Of a stretch of DNA of 64,000 bases, positions 46,157 to 58,161 are shown piece by piece. How positions within the stretch are numbered: the stretch's first letter is position 1; each line of letters opens with the position of its first letter. The notes beneath the pieces were generated by a model. It was not told the DNA's origin. It did no database searches and was given only the letters and a program-made list of their open reading frames with translations. Source of the DNA: Tenodera sinensis (Eukaryota > Arthropoda > Insecta > Mantodea > Mantidae); NCBI GenBank assembly GCA_030765045.1, contig CM060969.1:51022216-51086215 (forward strand), read 5' to 3'. Position numbers and translations under genes: made by a program.

Positions 46157-46195
46157 GAGAGAGGGAGAGAGATAGAGAGAGGCAGAGAGAGAGAA
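46105..46195 (+). repeat. (GA)n microsatellite
   Basis: About 22 GA units, then a degenerate GA-rich edge. The Arg/Glu frames here are artefacts. Confidence 0.97.
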
Positions 46196-46737
46196 ATAGT
46201 ACCTTTCCAAAGGGATCAGTTCTGCATCAAAATCAGTGCAAATCCTTTGAGAAACTCCTGGAATATTCAAAGTTTTCCATTCAATTTCTGGCAAAGAAGC
46301 AATTAATTTATCTTTCTAGCCTGCCTGGTCACAGACATTTTAGCTCGTATGCTGGCGTTCAAATGCAATTGTTAAAACAAATTAATTGCATTAGTGGTTA
46401 ACTATAAAGCCCGTGAGTTAATCAGCTGAGGTTTTATGTACATACAGGCATCTCGCTCTATTTACTCGGTGGTAAAGCATCGGCACGGAAAGGTAACAAT
46501 CCTTGATACTGAGGTATTTACTTTTCAAAACTGATTCCAAACATCGCCTCCACCACCGCCACAGCCAGTTGTCAGTCTTTTCACCGAATCGGCACAACCT
46601 CCTCTGCAACATCGACGTTGGATCCTCCTAGGAAATTATGATTGTCCACATAAATGTATTCCTATGAACCCAACGCTTGTTTCCTTTCTCAACACCATGC
46701 TAAACGGTGACCACACAAACCAGCATTTCTAACTCTC
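46196..46737. other. DNA without recognised features
   Basis: Moderately GC-rich at 46530-46640. No motif, repeat or supported exon was found. Confidence 0.4.
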
Positions 46738-46998
46738 CTGTTAGTACTGGTGACCTTACGCTTCAAGTGCGCAAAGCGGTGTTTTGCTGGCACGAAGTGT
46801 AGTCAGCTCTCACCGGCAATAAGCTTAGAGCAGTCAAAGAAATTCGGATAATTTGGGTAATCTCCTCTCGTGCATCTCGTCTCGAAGAGATGATCTTGGC
46901 TCGGTTACGCATTGGCGAATGCTAATTTATGAATGTTATCCTTTAAGGGAAACGACAAGTTTTTGCGGTCTTTCACATGCTGCTAGTGCAGGCACCGG
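46738..46998 (+). mobile_element. I-like element fragment, RNase H C-terminal region
   Basis: gtgaccttacgcttcaagtg matches the segment after RNase H in the 39-kb copy. It continues through ggcacgaagtgtagtcagct and cggataatttgggtaat to ttggctcggttacgcattgg (LARLRIG-like). It is heavily decayed. Confidence 0.7.
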
Positions 46999-47404
46999 CA
47001 GAGTTTGCCCGATTGAGCCTTGCTCTGACTCGCTGGTAGTTAGAGCCTCAGCGCGGTTCTTGGGTTACGTCAGTGACGTGGTTTATTGATGACTGGACGT
47101 GGTAATGCGGGCTCTAATACAGCGATTGCAGTTGCTGTACAGACGGCATAGCGTGACTAACGAAAGGGACAGGCTACGGCGCGAATCAGAGTTACGTAGT
47201 AATGGTAGTCGGATACATGGCTAACATTGTATGCCATCATGATAAAACTGTTTTGTATGAATTTAACGAGTAATGTCTTGGCTGTTTAGAATATGGGTGT
47301 ATTAGGCGGTTGTGGTTTTACTTCTCTGGACCATGACCGGACTAGGAGAATTATGTTACTGCAGTTTGCGCAACGTAACATTACATATCTCATTGTGTGT
47401 AACG
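46999..47404. other. GC-richer unassigned DNA
   Basis: Base composition is clearly higher in GC than the surroundings between 47000 and 47220, but no tRNA boxes, repeat relation or splice-flanked frame could be shown. Confidence 0.35.
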
Positions 47405-47622
47405 TCGGTCTGGGTGGCTCATTTGGTTAGACGCTGGCCTACTGATCCCAAGGTCATGGGCTCAAATCTGGCCCAGACCGATGGTTTTTAAGTGTGCTTA
47501 AAAACGACAGCTCCATGTCAGTAGATTTACTGGCATGTAAATGAAGTCCTGCGGGACGAAATTCCAGCACACCGACGACGCTGATGTGATCCTAGCAATT
47601 GACAGCGTCGTTAAACAAAATT
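47405..47622 (+). mobile_element. SINE family 2, complete
   Basis: tcggtctgggtggctcattt, a B-box relative gggctcaaatctgg, the body and gtcgttaaacaaaatta. B-box changes would weaken RNA polymerase III binding. No clear direct repeats were found. Confidence 0.9.
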
Positions 47623-48446
47623 ATCTAGCTGATAAACGCAGAAGTTTCACCTCTATGTACATATGTACATAGTTGTGCATTGTAATTCCTTATTATGAAG
47701 AAAAAGATGTATATTTCATGATGCAACTTATTTTCTTGGAAATTTATTAAATACATAAAACAAATAGCTTTCCTAAGCTTCATTTCACCTTTTTCTTCGA
47801 AGTTACAAAAGTTTGTCTCCAAAACAAGAAGGGGGAGGTAGTGCAGGTTCACCGAGTCACTTATGGAACCGCCTTCAGTAAAGAAAGGAAAAAGTTTTCG
47901 TCGACATCGCATCACTTAGGTATGTATGAAATCTATTGAATGTAAGGCAGTTTATATACTCAGCACTGTTGCTGCCTCACACAGCGTAAGCGAGGTGATT
48001 AATTATACTTGCCACGGAACAGTTCAGGCACACATAACTTGCAGTAAATATCCCGCACTCCCATGACACAAATAACCATAGAGCAGATCAAATTAAGCTG
48101 AAAGTCTATTAGTCTATTATTATTATTATATATATTTTTTTTTTTTTTAAATTAACGTCCTCCAACATTGTGTCATATCCGACGGTACTCTCTATTAATG
48201 GTGAAACAATATTCTACATTTATAGCTTTACAAAGAGCGTGTATTTAATCACAGACATACGAGTTGTTCCAATTGTTGGACAATTTATCACACATAGTCT
48301 TCTGTATTACACTTGCAGCAGAATACTTTTCCGATGTTTATATATTTGATGAATTTAATTATATTATAACGATATGTACAGCGTCTTAATTGGCAAAACG
48401 TAAAACAAATGACTTTTATACATTTAACCGATGAACTCTCAAACGT
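47623..48446. other. AT-rich DNA without recognised features
   Basis: A (TAT)n/T-run lies at about 48115-48148. The minus-strand frame at 47625-47915 has no recognisable motif. Confidence 0.4.
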
Positions 48447-48696
48447 TGTTGTTGTTGTTGTAGTGTTTAACTCCCGCTTTTACTACTACGGCACCACAGG
48501 CGGTGACACTGATGATACATGGAATGAGGATGGAGCACCGGTGGAATGAGATGGCGGGGGAAACCGCAGCACCCGGAGAAAACCCGCCCTGACGCCGCTT
48601 CGTCCACCACGAATACCACATGCGGGTCCCTGGGATCGAACCCGGGCCGCCTAGGTGATAGGCGAGCGCGCTAACCGCTCGGCCACGGCGCCGCCG
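48447..48696 (-). mobile_element. SINE family 3 (tRNA-derived), complete with TSD
   Basis: The minus-strand head gccgtggccgagcggttagc contains the A-box and cccgggttcgatcccagg contains the B-box. The GC-rich body ends agttaaacactacaac with an (AAC)n tail. It is flanked by perfect 11-bp repeats ctctcaaacgt (48436-48446 and 48697-48707). The second copy is at 62926-63155. Confidence 0.93.
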
Positions 48697-48734
48697 CTCT
48701 CAAACGTAACAGGAACAAAGTTATACATCATAAT

Positions 48735-49028
48735 CTAAAAACCCAAGACAGATAATACAATTATAAAAGTTAAAAATCTAACTGATGAGAAATTGTGAAT
48801 AAGTAACATATAAAATGTATAAAATCCAGAAAACTGAACTGCAGCTTTTAGGCTGTTGGTTAGTTTTTTGTTGACTAGTCTATGAATATTTAGGGAGACA
48901 TTTCCTGCTGCCTTGATTCTAAGCACTGCATTAAGTTTTTCACCAAGAGCGCATAAGTATACATGTATTGCTGTGCCAAAAGTTGAACCCCCACTGATAT
49001 CCACTGCTGTGAGATCGCTGCTCGGCAA
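48735..49028 (-). CDS. Possible coding fragment of unknown identity
   Basis: An open minus-strand frame of 97 codons with protein-like text in its first two thirds (SSDLTAVDISGGSTFGTAIH, then VYLCALGEKLNAVLRIKAAG). The last third turns hydrophobic and AT-driven. No family is recognised. It could be a piece of a transposon ORF or chance. The first Met is not supported by context. Confidence 0.2.
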   Translation of the reverse strand: MPSSDLTAVDISGGSTFGTAIHVYLCALGEKLNAVLRIKAAGNVSLNIHRLVNKKLTNSLKAAVQFSGFYTFYMLLIHNFSSVRFLTFIIVLSVLGF

Positions 49029-49084
49029 GCGAGCTATTGGCTCCGTCTACTGCTCACCGCTCTAAAGTTGTGTACCTGCAGGTG

Positions 49085-49205
49085 CCTGTGCTAGTGTGTT
49101 TGAAGCTCTCTGTGGCTATAAAAAGCGATCGAAAAGAGTTTTAAAATGTTTAGCAATGATAAACATATAACCGTGTTTTTTGTTTGTTTTTAAAGCTTGT
49201 AATGC
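49085..49205 (+). mobile_element. Possible I-like 3' scrap
   Basis: The run aagcgatcgaaaagagtttt then aaaatgtttagcaatgataa resembles the end of the I-like ORF and early 3' UTR (compare 54448-54500). It is short and weak. Confidence 0.35.
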
Positions 49206-49904
49206 AGTAGTCAAAAGTGGAATTTATTATATATTGCGTTTGGTATTGGGCTTGAGAGACCAACTTCGTTAGAATGAAGCATTTTTGTTTCCTTTTCTCC
49301 CGCAGTACATCATACTGCCGTGTTACCTAATCCGATTAAGGTAAATCTCTGTATGGAAAGGCCTCTTCAAGCTTAATGGAAGAGTAGCTTCTTTTATGTT
49401 TCTCTTCGCGGCGCACCAGCATTAAACATACTTACTGAGCGATATTTCAGATTTTAAATTTAGAGGGTGTGGTCTAGAAACTTTTGCATTCGCCGTCGCG
49501 TGTTGAAGTAGATTGCGCTTCAGCAGATGCATTCGACAAAATCTAAACTGTGCTCATAAACTCACACCTGGAGAAGGTGCTGACAACTATGCGCTTTTTG
49601 TAATTTTTTGCAACTTTTTATATAATTTTGAAACATGAATGAAAATTCGCTTTCAATGCTATGCTAGAGAAGCATAGATATTTAAAACACCTACTATGTC
49701 ACAATAACACTAAAATATGCAAATGATTGTACGAGTAGGGCAGATGTTTATGCATTGGTAAATACTTTTTAAGAGAATGTTTGGGTAAAATGACGTTAAC
49801 ACTTTCCAGCCTATATTGTTTTGCTACTTATGCGTAAATGAAAATCAGTTTTATGAATTAGAGGAAGACTGGCACAAGGGGTTGCCTCATGCGACTGACT
49901 TGAA
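49206..49904. other. DNA without recognised features
   Basis: Nothing recognisable on either strand. Confidence 0.4.
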
Positions 49905-50110
49905 TAGCCAAGATCGTTACGGCGTGACAAATGGACTGGCCATCCACTGAAAGTTGTAGGTTGCGAGTTCAAGTTTCAGCAATCGCAGTCAAATATGTTT
50001 GTGGTAAAGGATGTGGGAGGGCCCACGTAAAATAATCGGTGTAATGGCACATGTGGTTTATGACGGGGTATCATTTGACTGCGGTTGCATGGAGTTTGGT
50101 TGTTTCTGCT
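49905..50110 (+). mobile_element. Possible decayed SINE
   Basis: cgttacggcgtgacaaatgg and gcgagttcaagtttcagc could be decayed A and B boxes about 45 bases apart. The downstream body has no relative in the window. Confidence 0.3.
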
Positions 50111-51055
50111 AAAAACACTACAATGAAAATTGTAAAAACTGTATTTTAGAATTGAAAGCATCTCAAGTGCATATGTATTAATGATTAAAGCAAGTATAAC
50201 AAACACATAACAGAAATAAAAACATCAAAATACTTTGAAAGGTTCATTAAATATGGAACCATTGGGTCTGAAAGGGTTAACTAATCCTTAAATCAGATTT
50301 TTGAAAGGGTATACCAAAGTCATATGCTGTTTTATAAAGGAATTCAAATATAAGTAGCGTGTTTTTAATTTAAGGGTACCTAATATAAAATGTGCATAAT
50401 ATTTTTTACAAGTGTTAATAGCTGTATACATAATTTCCGATCAAGGTTTGGCCCTATTTTTCATCTCCATTTTTCGGTGCATCAACAGTGAGCAAACTTA
50501 AACGAGGTAGTTTACTGCGGGAAAATTTAAAAGCGGGTGCTAGATCAATCAATTCCGTTGATTGTTTTCAAGTTGCGCAAAATGACTACCGTTTTGATTT
50601 TCTTGAGGGTATTGAGGACGAAATAATGTATCTTTTCTTGAAGAGTATGGGGAGAGGATTTGTGAAAAATGCTATCACGGCTATCAAAGGATACAGTGTG
50701 CTAGCTACTAAATAAAATTACTGAGCGAGAGAGACAGAGAGAGCGAGAGAGAAGTCACAGGTTCCTAAGAATTATAATTGTGCGTGTTTACACATAAATA
50801 AATAGAATTTTAATTTTGAGATCCTACGCTACACGAGTTATTGTAATATTGTGATCGGGGATATTTCTGGCATCAACCGAGCGCATTAATCATTGATATG
50901 TCAGATATAATTACTTCCTTTTGCCCAAAATCTTTATATCGTGCAATGAATTTTATCAAACCGATGGATTTACGGATGCGGTGGGAAACATAAACCTGCA
51001 TTTATAATTGCATCATTCATAATTTAATAACCTTACTCAAGGCATTTGATAGTAC
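50111..51055. other. DNA mostly without recognised features
   Basis: A short GA run lies at about 50725-50750. One small frame is listed separately (50488-50715). Confidence 0.4.
50488..50715 (+). CDS. Possible small coding fragment of unknown identity
   Basis: A 75-codon plus-strand frame with balanced composition (MSKLKRGSLLRENLKAGARS, then FDFLEGIEDEIMYLFLKSMG). There is no recognisable domain and no convincing splice sites, and the codon after Met is not preceded by an obvious initiation context. Such a length can arise by chance in 64 kb; it is listed only because its text is less AT-biased than neighbouring frames. Confidence 0.18.
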   Translation: MSKLKRGSLLRENLKAGARSINSVDCFQVAQNDYRFDFLEGIEDEIMYLFLKSMGRGFVKNAITAIKGYSVLATK

Positions 51056-51057
51056 TA

Positions 51058-51661
51058 TCTTATGTGTGCACTGACACGAATTTCTCTACTCAGCTTTACA
51101 CAAAAATTTATTAAAAACGTCTTTCATCTTCAGGTTAATGGAGTTTGTAGAAATAGCTTTATTACATATTTCCTTATAGATATAATATCAATAGAAGAAT
51201 GCACTAGGTTTAATCGATACTCAAAATCTCTTAAGAAGGGTCGCTAAGTGATAAATTTGATATTTTTAGCATAACCAGGTGATAAAAAACCAATACAACT
51301 TCCTATTTGTATTTGAACAATAACATGCAATATTTCTAAATTTATCTCCAAAAACAAGGGGAACAAAAATGTTTGACAAACTTGCGTGGTTTAACAAGAT
51401 ATACATTTTTGTGTGATAAGATTTCGTCTGTTAGGTTTACCATTTACACAAACGTTAACTGGAATGAGGCTGTTTTCATAACATTCAGAATATGCATCAG
51501 ATTTGTCAAGAGAATATTTTGAACATGGTATTTTAATCAAAACCACCAGAGCCATTTTTGAAAACATGAAATATTTGAACTTCGTATCACAACCTTGGAA
51601 GATGCGCTGAGCTTAAGGATGAAAATAGGTACTTAACCACATTTTGTTTGAGTTATGCTAG

Positions 51662-51735
<74 letters not shown>

Positions 51736-51860
51736 ATACACACACGTACGCACGCACACACCTTTTTCTAAAAATATCTCTTTCGATCTAGGGGGCCCAA
51801 AAACGTGCATTTCCTGTGAAATCTCGTTATCGGAGTTTTTGGGTAAAATGCAACTGTAGG
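51058..51860 (+). repeat. R1 repeat, full length but diverged
   Basis: Starts atgtgtgcactgacacgaat and passes tttccttatag, gctgagcttaaggatgaa and a CA array. It ends gttatcggagtttttgggta; the terminal hairpin is lost. Confidence 0.8.
51664..51733 (+). repeat. (CA)n microsatellite inside R1
   Basis: About 35 CA units plus a degenerate edge to about 51762, in the standard R1 position. Confidence 0.97.
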
Positions 51861-52141
51861 TATTTAAACATGTAATAAATAATAATAAAAAGCTCGGTTA
51901 TGAAGAAACTGAAGCTATTAACAGTGAAGCAACACAATTGTAAAAGTTTTAACAAATCTTAGAAACTAAAAGCTTCACTTATCTTAATACCTGCTGAAAG
52001 TTCTTGAAATCCAACACAGAGTACGTAATTTCACATTAAATCCGATGTATCATCAGTGCAAATGTGGTTTATACTGGTCGCCACCGTAACAACCTAAATA
52101 GCTTAAATTTCTGTGTTACACCAACATATGAAAACATAACA

Positions 52142-52388
52142 CTTATAAATGGAATCAGTCGGCGGTATTTTTAAATTCATTACGGGATCCCTACTTTTCA
52201 AAATTAATATCCTTTCCCAAATCATTAAATCTATGGGTTCATTTAATTATTTTAATTTAATCTCTGGATTTATTTAATGACTGAATGACCAAAAATGAAC
52301 TTCCACAGCTGATTCATCAATTTGTTTATATTTAATATTTCTAAACATTAAATATTTTGAGATACCGCCGACTGATTCCGTTTATAAG
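52142..52388. mobile_element. 247-bp MITE with 27-bp TIRs
   Basis: 52142-52168 (cttataaatggaatcagtcg then gcggtat) and 52362-52388 are inverted complements with 26 of 27 matching. The inner 190 bp is AT-rich and non-coding. Size and structure fit a miniature inverted-repeat transposable element. The target duplication is unclear because both ends carry the palindrome ttataa. Confidence 0.8.
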
Positions 52389-53876
52389 CTTGTTTGTTTT
52401 GTTTTCGTATATTATAAAAGCTCAGTTATTAAGCCTGTTAACCTAAACTTTATGCCACTTCATAATAACTAATGAAAGAATTCTGCAATGTTATCAAAAT
52501 GCTAGATATAAGGCGATTTATAAATTAGTTTTTTTAATTTTCGAAAGATTATACATCATACCTGAAGCTGTTTTAAGCAATGGCGATTTATTTATTTGGT
52601 TATTACAACTCCCCTAGTGTCCTGGTCTAAATCCATCCATGCCACCTACTTATCGTAATTGCAGTACGAGTCCTTGGTTATGTGGTTAGATGATTTCCCT
52701 TGTTGAGCAACCTAGAGCACGGTCAGCTGATGAATGGTTCGTTGAACGAGAATTAACAATGATGCACCGCAACTGCAATTAGTGTAGTTCGACTGCGGTC
52801 TAAGCTTGATTCCATTAGTGATCCTCGATCATTAATGATTTTATCGAGAATGGTGTACATGGCTATAAGAATCGTTTCACGTGTTCAACAGGTTTTCATC
52901 CTCGCATAACATTTTATTAAGAAATATTAGCGTTAGGGGAAGAAAACAAATTAAATAATTTTTACTTTCTCTACTACCTATGGTAGTGGAATTAATAATT
53001 TCTAACTGCTGAACAGTTTTAGTTTTAAAATGTACTCATGAATTCCTTTTACGAGTATTTCTCATTAAAGCAATTCGTTGTTTTTGCTTAAGGGGAATAC
53101 ACAACTGAAAAAAAAAAGTGATTTTCAGAAGTTTTCTGCAAATTTAGCTGGACATTTATTTTTAATGTTGTCTTTAAAGGGTTTTAAATTTCAAAGTGAT
53201 ATCTCTTTTAGTTTCCTAGTTATGAAATCTTGAATATGTATTTTTTTTTATCTTATGCCAAATGCTGCACATGATAAAACCTTAAAAAATTGTATTATAT
53301 TTATCTGATTATAACGTAGGTACAAATATATCACACAATTTTGTTTTACCAACCTTAGTTCAAAAGAAGTTAAGTTTCATACAACTTTAAAAGGTAATAA
53401 CTTAAAAACTTTCAAAAGATAAAAAACCATATGACAGATTTAATTATCTGTGTTTTGGGAATCTGCATGACAAATTTTAGAAGGGTGAATTAAAACAGTA
53501 TTGTGTGGAACATTTTCAAAAAGTGGATCTGATAATTTTCAAAAACCCTATATTTAAAAATGAAAAACATGTTTTTGCATTTTAATGTACATTATATTAA
53601 TATAGCTGTATGTAATACGAAAAGTCAAAATAATTGTAAATTTATGACCTCTAAGTATTTTTAAACTAATGGTATACATATGTCAATTTGTGAAAGATTT
53701 CTGTTATATTTCAGTAGAGTATCCGCTTAACTTTCTATCGTTTTAATTTGCGTAGTAAAGACACAAAATAAAGTTTTTGTTAAAGAAGGGCTGGAAAAGT
53801 TTTTGTGGCCTAGGAGTACTAAATTCCTGTGCAATGTCTGGGTTGAGCGCGGCGAAGAATAAATGTAGATAAACTT
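52389..53876. other. AT-rich DNA, possibly intronic
   Basis: No repeats or frames were recognised. If the exon 53879-54109 is real, this is intron downstream of its donor site. Confidence 0.4.
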
Positions 53877-53878
53877 AC

Positions 53879-54109
53879 CCTGCCGCCTTCAATGGACGGT
53901 CCTGGGGTAGCGGGGTAGCTCATCAGCCCTCTGCCTTCTCGACCGTTGATTGGATTCTGAAAGTGATAAGGATCCCTCCCCCGAGGGTTTGCCGGCTCTT
54001 GCTGGAACACTGTCTCTTCCATACCCACTGGTTTGCAGCAATTCGATGCCGAGTTATGGGCTCGAGGCTGGTTGTTAGTTTGTTGACGGGAACCTTCTCG
54101 GCGTCTTTC
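53879..54109 (-). CDS. Candidate internal exon of an unidentified host gene
   Basis: On the minus strand an acceptor-type ...gtatcttgacag ends at 54110 and a strong donor gtaagtttat begins at 53878. The 231 bp between are exactly 77 codons, phase 0-0, and open in that frame. The translation begins ERRREGSRQQTNNQPRAHNS, has QQEPANPRGRDPYHFQNPIN in the middle and ends SYPATPGPSIEGGR. It is polar, Pro/Gly/Arg-rich and likely disordered. GC content is far above the flanks. The acceptor lacks a long pyrimidine tract. An alternative acceptor (tttaactttgcag, about 54148) would add sequence with an in-frame stop (TGA, about 54113-54115) in this frame, so usage is uncertain. No gene family was recognised. 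Confidence 0.5.
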
Positions 54110-54365
54110 CTGTCAAGATACAATTCTTTTGTTATGCTGCTCATTCTACTGCAAAGTTAAACAGATTATAAAAATGTGATGTCTGACAATTACAATCTTT
54201 CCCTATTAGTTATTGAATTTCACAACTATTCTATGAATTAACCAATTTTCCCCTGTACACCCCGTTATATAATAGTCCCATTGGCTAGTCCCATGTTTTA
54301 AAATATTGTTACAAGTACGCAGGCATATAAAGGTGCAACACACGTACTCTGCGAATGGACTGAGG

Positions 54366-54715
54366 TGAAACATCTTCCCTAGCGCACCTTCAGGACTCTC
54401 TGCAACTGCCTCTCAGACTCGCAGAGGTTCTGGCGGACGAGAAACAAGAGTTCAAAAGAATTATTAATTTTTTAGCAAAGATAATCATGAACCTGAGGAT
54501 TTAAACTTTGGATATCAAAATTTCATACTTTTTCGAGCTTTTTGTTTTAATTCTGGCTTTTGCCCCTTTGTTTAGTATATTTATGTATATTTTATCAGTA
54601 TTTTTATTTTATACTGTAATGTCTCTCTGGCTTTCGCCATCATTCGTGTTATAAGTATATACGATGATGAGCAAGCAGTTGAGCGCCCTTAATCTTACAT
54701 CATCATTTTTAGAAG
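54366..54715 (+). mobile_element. I-like non-LTR element, 3' end only
   Basis: It starts in the C-terminal coding part (cagactcgcagaggttctgg; RLAEVLADE). The 3' UTR follows (tctggcttttgcc, tctctggctttcgccatc) and ends with gttgagcgcccttaatctta and catcatcatt. It has the same orientation as all other I-like copies here. Confidence 0.85.
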
Positions 54716-56738
54716 GGACAAATTATTTCAAACACACACTTTTGAAGTACTCAGAAGTTAAAACGAACGGCAGGAAATGTATCAAACAGATAATGCTACA
54801 AAACTGTCTATCATTAATACCATTTCGATTGAATTCCACATTTATTTTCAGTCTTGTTATAGTTACGGTTCATATATATTTGTTACCACATAGTTTTGCT
54901 GATTGTACATTACCCGTTATAATTATATCACTTGTCACCTGTGCTCTGGGATCTGCTTAGCGGCAATCCTGTTTGGTTATTACATAACTGATAACAGACA
55001 GGCATCACACACAACTCTGGACATCTAAGGAACCTTGTTTTATAGGAACATATCTCGGGGTCAGCCGAGAATGGAATCCGGCACCCCTCGTACAGCAGGA
55101 AGATGTTCAAGTGACTGATTTAGGGAATACTCTACAGTTTTCTCCGGTAAATTTTGTTTATACATTGTTGTTTTCCAGTTAACTATCCAGACAATTATCG
55201 GAATGAGGGCCGTTATAAAATGCAATTTCATTATTATGATGTCAAAATATATAACATTTTAGTTAAAATTAAATCCGTTTTTGATCAAATAAATCATTAA
55301 GGGGTCGGTAAATGTCGTAAAGACAATTAACTTTGTGTTCCTGAGGCGTGACATACTGATCTAGATAGGGTGAGGTCTTTGGCCTTTCAGAAAGCTTTCC
55401 GGTTCACCATTCGTTACCAGGAGATCGCCATGTCTTCTGTGCACGCCAACCTAGAGGTACTAATCAACCTGAAACATACTTCTCTTAATAAGTAACATAT
55501 GTTCACAAATGAACCAAGTATGGATGTAAAACTGTTCATTACCCTGTCTTTACTAGTAAAAATACCTCCACTTATACCCCTAACGCCTGTGTGACCGAGG
55601 AGCTCTTCATCCAGGCGGGACAAAAATATACCTACCTACAAATATGCCTTTCTTTAGTCGAAAATAATTCTTTTCAAAGCCAGGTTGAATTGTTAATAGT
55701 ATGTAATATTACAATGAACATTCTTGACTGTCGCGTGGTGTAAGTGATGAGTAAAGGAGGAGAAATGTAGCTGAGGAAATGCAAGGTTGAAAATCAGGGC
55801 GCTTATGCATTCATGACCGTGCTGTACAGTTGAGAAAGCAAGGGTGGTGACAGGGAAGTTTTAGAGCACACGACGGGAATATCCTTAAGCGGTTAGCTTT
55901 ACTAAAAAACAGTTTGGAGCAAGCGGTGCTGCTTTTAAACCCAGCAAGCGCTTCAAGTCCCTATTAATTATAACAGCGTACGTAAACCATTATGTGCAGG
56001 GTCTTGGATTTTGTTACTTTGTTGTGAGTTGTTAATACGGCTAAAGATACAAAACATTTCCCTTTCAAAAACAATATATCAGGAACCTATAAGCCTGTTT
56101 AAGAACGTCAGCCTTACTATATTGAGACTTTCGGGCTATAACAGTTACGGATTCATTTAAAGTTCCTTTCCACTAAATGAAAAGAAAACACAAAATGCAC
56201 CTTTCATCTAAAAGTATGAAAATGGTATGAATTGCCGCATAATATCTCAAAATAGATTTTCGGTTTTCTATTAAAACACAATGACCTATACATGGTGTTC
56301 GCGAATCGGCGTCCACTTTGTTCGAATCGACGATATCAGACATGGAAAAATATGTCTACCCTACTTCATTGCATGAAGAAAAAGATCTGATTCTGCTTCA
56401 TTTTACTTAAGGCGTTCTGCTATTAGTAAAACTCATCGCATACGATGCAAGTGCATTTGGAGTGCCTACTAACGTTTAATTTTGATTACATCGATATAAT
56501 TAACTTGCTGTTTGTGTATTAGTAAGAACTGTATATTTATAATGTTCAAAATATAAATACTAATGTAACATTCTGTGATACGACACAGTATGATAGGGAT
56601 GATAATCGTGGTAATACTAATAACAATAATAATATTAGTAATAGTAATACTAATAACACTGCCCGTCCGTCATGAATCGGACATTGCATATTACATACTA
56701 GCTGAACTGCACTGTTGAACAGCCCCAAATACCAAAGG
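54716..56738. other. Unassigned DNA, 2 kb
   Basis: Frames at 54664-54960 and 55414-55623 show no recognisable motif. An (TAA)n-like stretch lies at 56600-56650. No repeat relation to the rest of the window was seen. Confidence 0.4.
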
Positions 56739-56739
56739 A

Positions 56740-57160
56740 AGAAAAGCAAGTAGAGAAGGCAGTGTGAATGTCAACCGTTGCATTTCCATGACAATCATAA
56801 ATAAAATGACATGAATCCTTTGTAGGAGAGGGAGTACAGAAATAAATACTATTTTATTTCATAAAAGAAGCGTAAGGATAAACGTGTGAATGTAATGCGT
56901 TGCATTTCAATTTCAAACATATGCACAATTGAATGAATTGTTTGTAGAAGGACTAAAGAAAGAAGTGATATTGTGTTTCATAAAAGAAAAGCGTGTAGAG
57001 AAAGTCGTGTGAATGTGAATTTCTATTTCTATCATAGATAATTGTATGAATTGTATGTCGAACGGCTAGTTGGGAACTATATGTGAATTTAGTAAGTAAA
57101 AGAACCGCGAGTAGAGAAAACCATGTGAATGTTACGTTGTATAGTAAAATATACATACAA
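56740..57160 (+). repeat. Tandem array with about 122-bp period
   Basis: Four imperfect units. The phrase tagagaa...gtgtgaatgt recurs at about 56751, 56873 (decayed), 56996 and 57112, with shared downstream text such as ttcataaaagaa. The phrase equals the complement of the R1 5' end, so a terminal R1 module seems to have been amplified. Confidence 0.7.
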
Positions 57161-57915
57161 ACCTCAATGAAAAAAATGCATGTACGTGCCGAATTTCACC
57201 GTGATGGTCAAGCCGTGTAGGAGCGCCTAGAGAACAAACATACAAACATTCATATATATGTAGATTAGGTAGCTGGTTTGATCTACATAATATCTGCAGC
57301 TATACGTTGTGTACGAGTAGTTAGAACGGGGAGTTTCTAACGAAGGTACAGAGTTCGAATCATTTCCATACTATGCTGTGTGTGCGCGCGCGCGTGTGTG
57401 CGTGCGTGCGTGTGTGTTGAGGGTGGGGGTGGGGATGTGGGTGGTGTGTGTGGTGTGTGGGTGTGTGTGTCTGGAACAAAATTAGCTAATACAACTTTAC
57501 GTACACAATTATGTCGATATTTCTAGGTGTTTTGAGGCAGTTTATTTCATCGGTCTAGGCGAGTACGATTCCAGAATGTTTTTATTAAATATAAAAGTGC
57601 TGGTTCTCTCATACCAGAGCGTTATTCAGCAACAGGGTACGAAGATGCTCACTGATGAACATTATTTAGAGATGCTACATGTAGTTGGTGAGGGTTGATG
57701 TTTTCGTGTTTAACAAAAAAGAGAAAAGAACAGCCTTTTTCCACAGTCAATAACTTTCTTGATGTTAGCTCTACAACCAGGAAAGTGGTAGAATACGATT
57801 ATGAAGGCAGTTGCGTGATGTTCTGGGCTGCTTCAAGGGCTTTCTCAATACCAGAAATACTCTGACAGAAGGCAAATTAACCTCTTATTTATTTGTTTCC
57901 TTTTTTGCTCTAGGG
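57161..57915. other. Unassigned DNA with a GT-rich run
   Basis: A degenerate GT/GC run lies at 57379-57472. Nothing else was recognised. Confidence 0.4.
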
Positions 57916-57917
57916 TG

Positions 57918-58012
57918 GTAGGGCTCTTTAATGTTCTACTGCACTGAAATACTAAGCTTACTATATATCGGACGTTTAAATTTTTAGTTATGCTATTCGC
58001 AGATGCACGGTT
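57918..58012 (+). repeat. R1-related scrap
   Basis: gcactgaaatactaagctta to ttagttatgctattcgcaga matches the segment just before the CA array in the diverged R1 at 60360-60440. Confidence 0.5.
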
Positions 58013-58161
58013 GTGAGACTGAAAATGTCTATTAGGTGAAAATTACTTAAAATGGTTTTAATGATTTCTATTAAAAGTAGTAACGCGAAGGATTATTGAG
58101 GCAGTACAGCAGGATATAAAGCGGTGTCCTCACCACTGCATACGCAGGAGTGCGTCAACCG

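Noticed and set aside
57310..57372. tRNA-like gagttcgaatc box
   Set aside because: No A-box at the right distance and no related copy.
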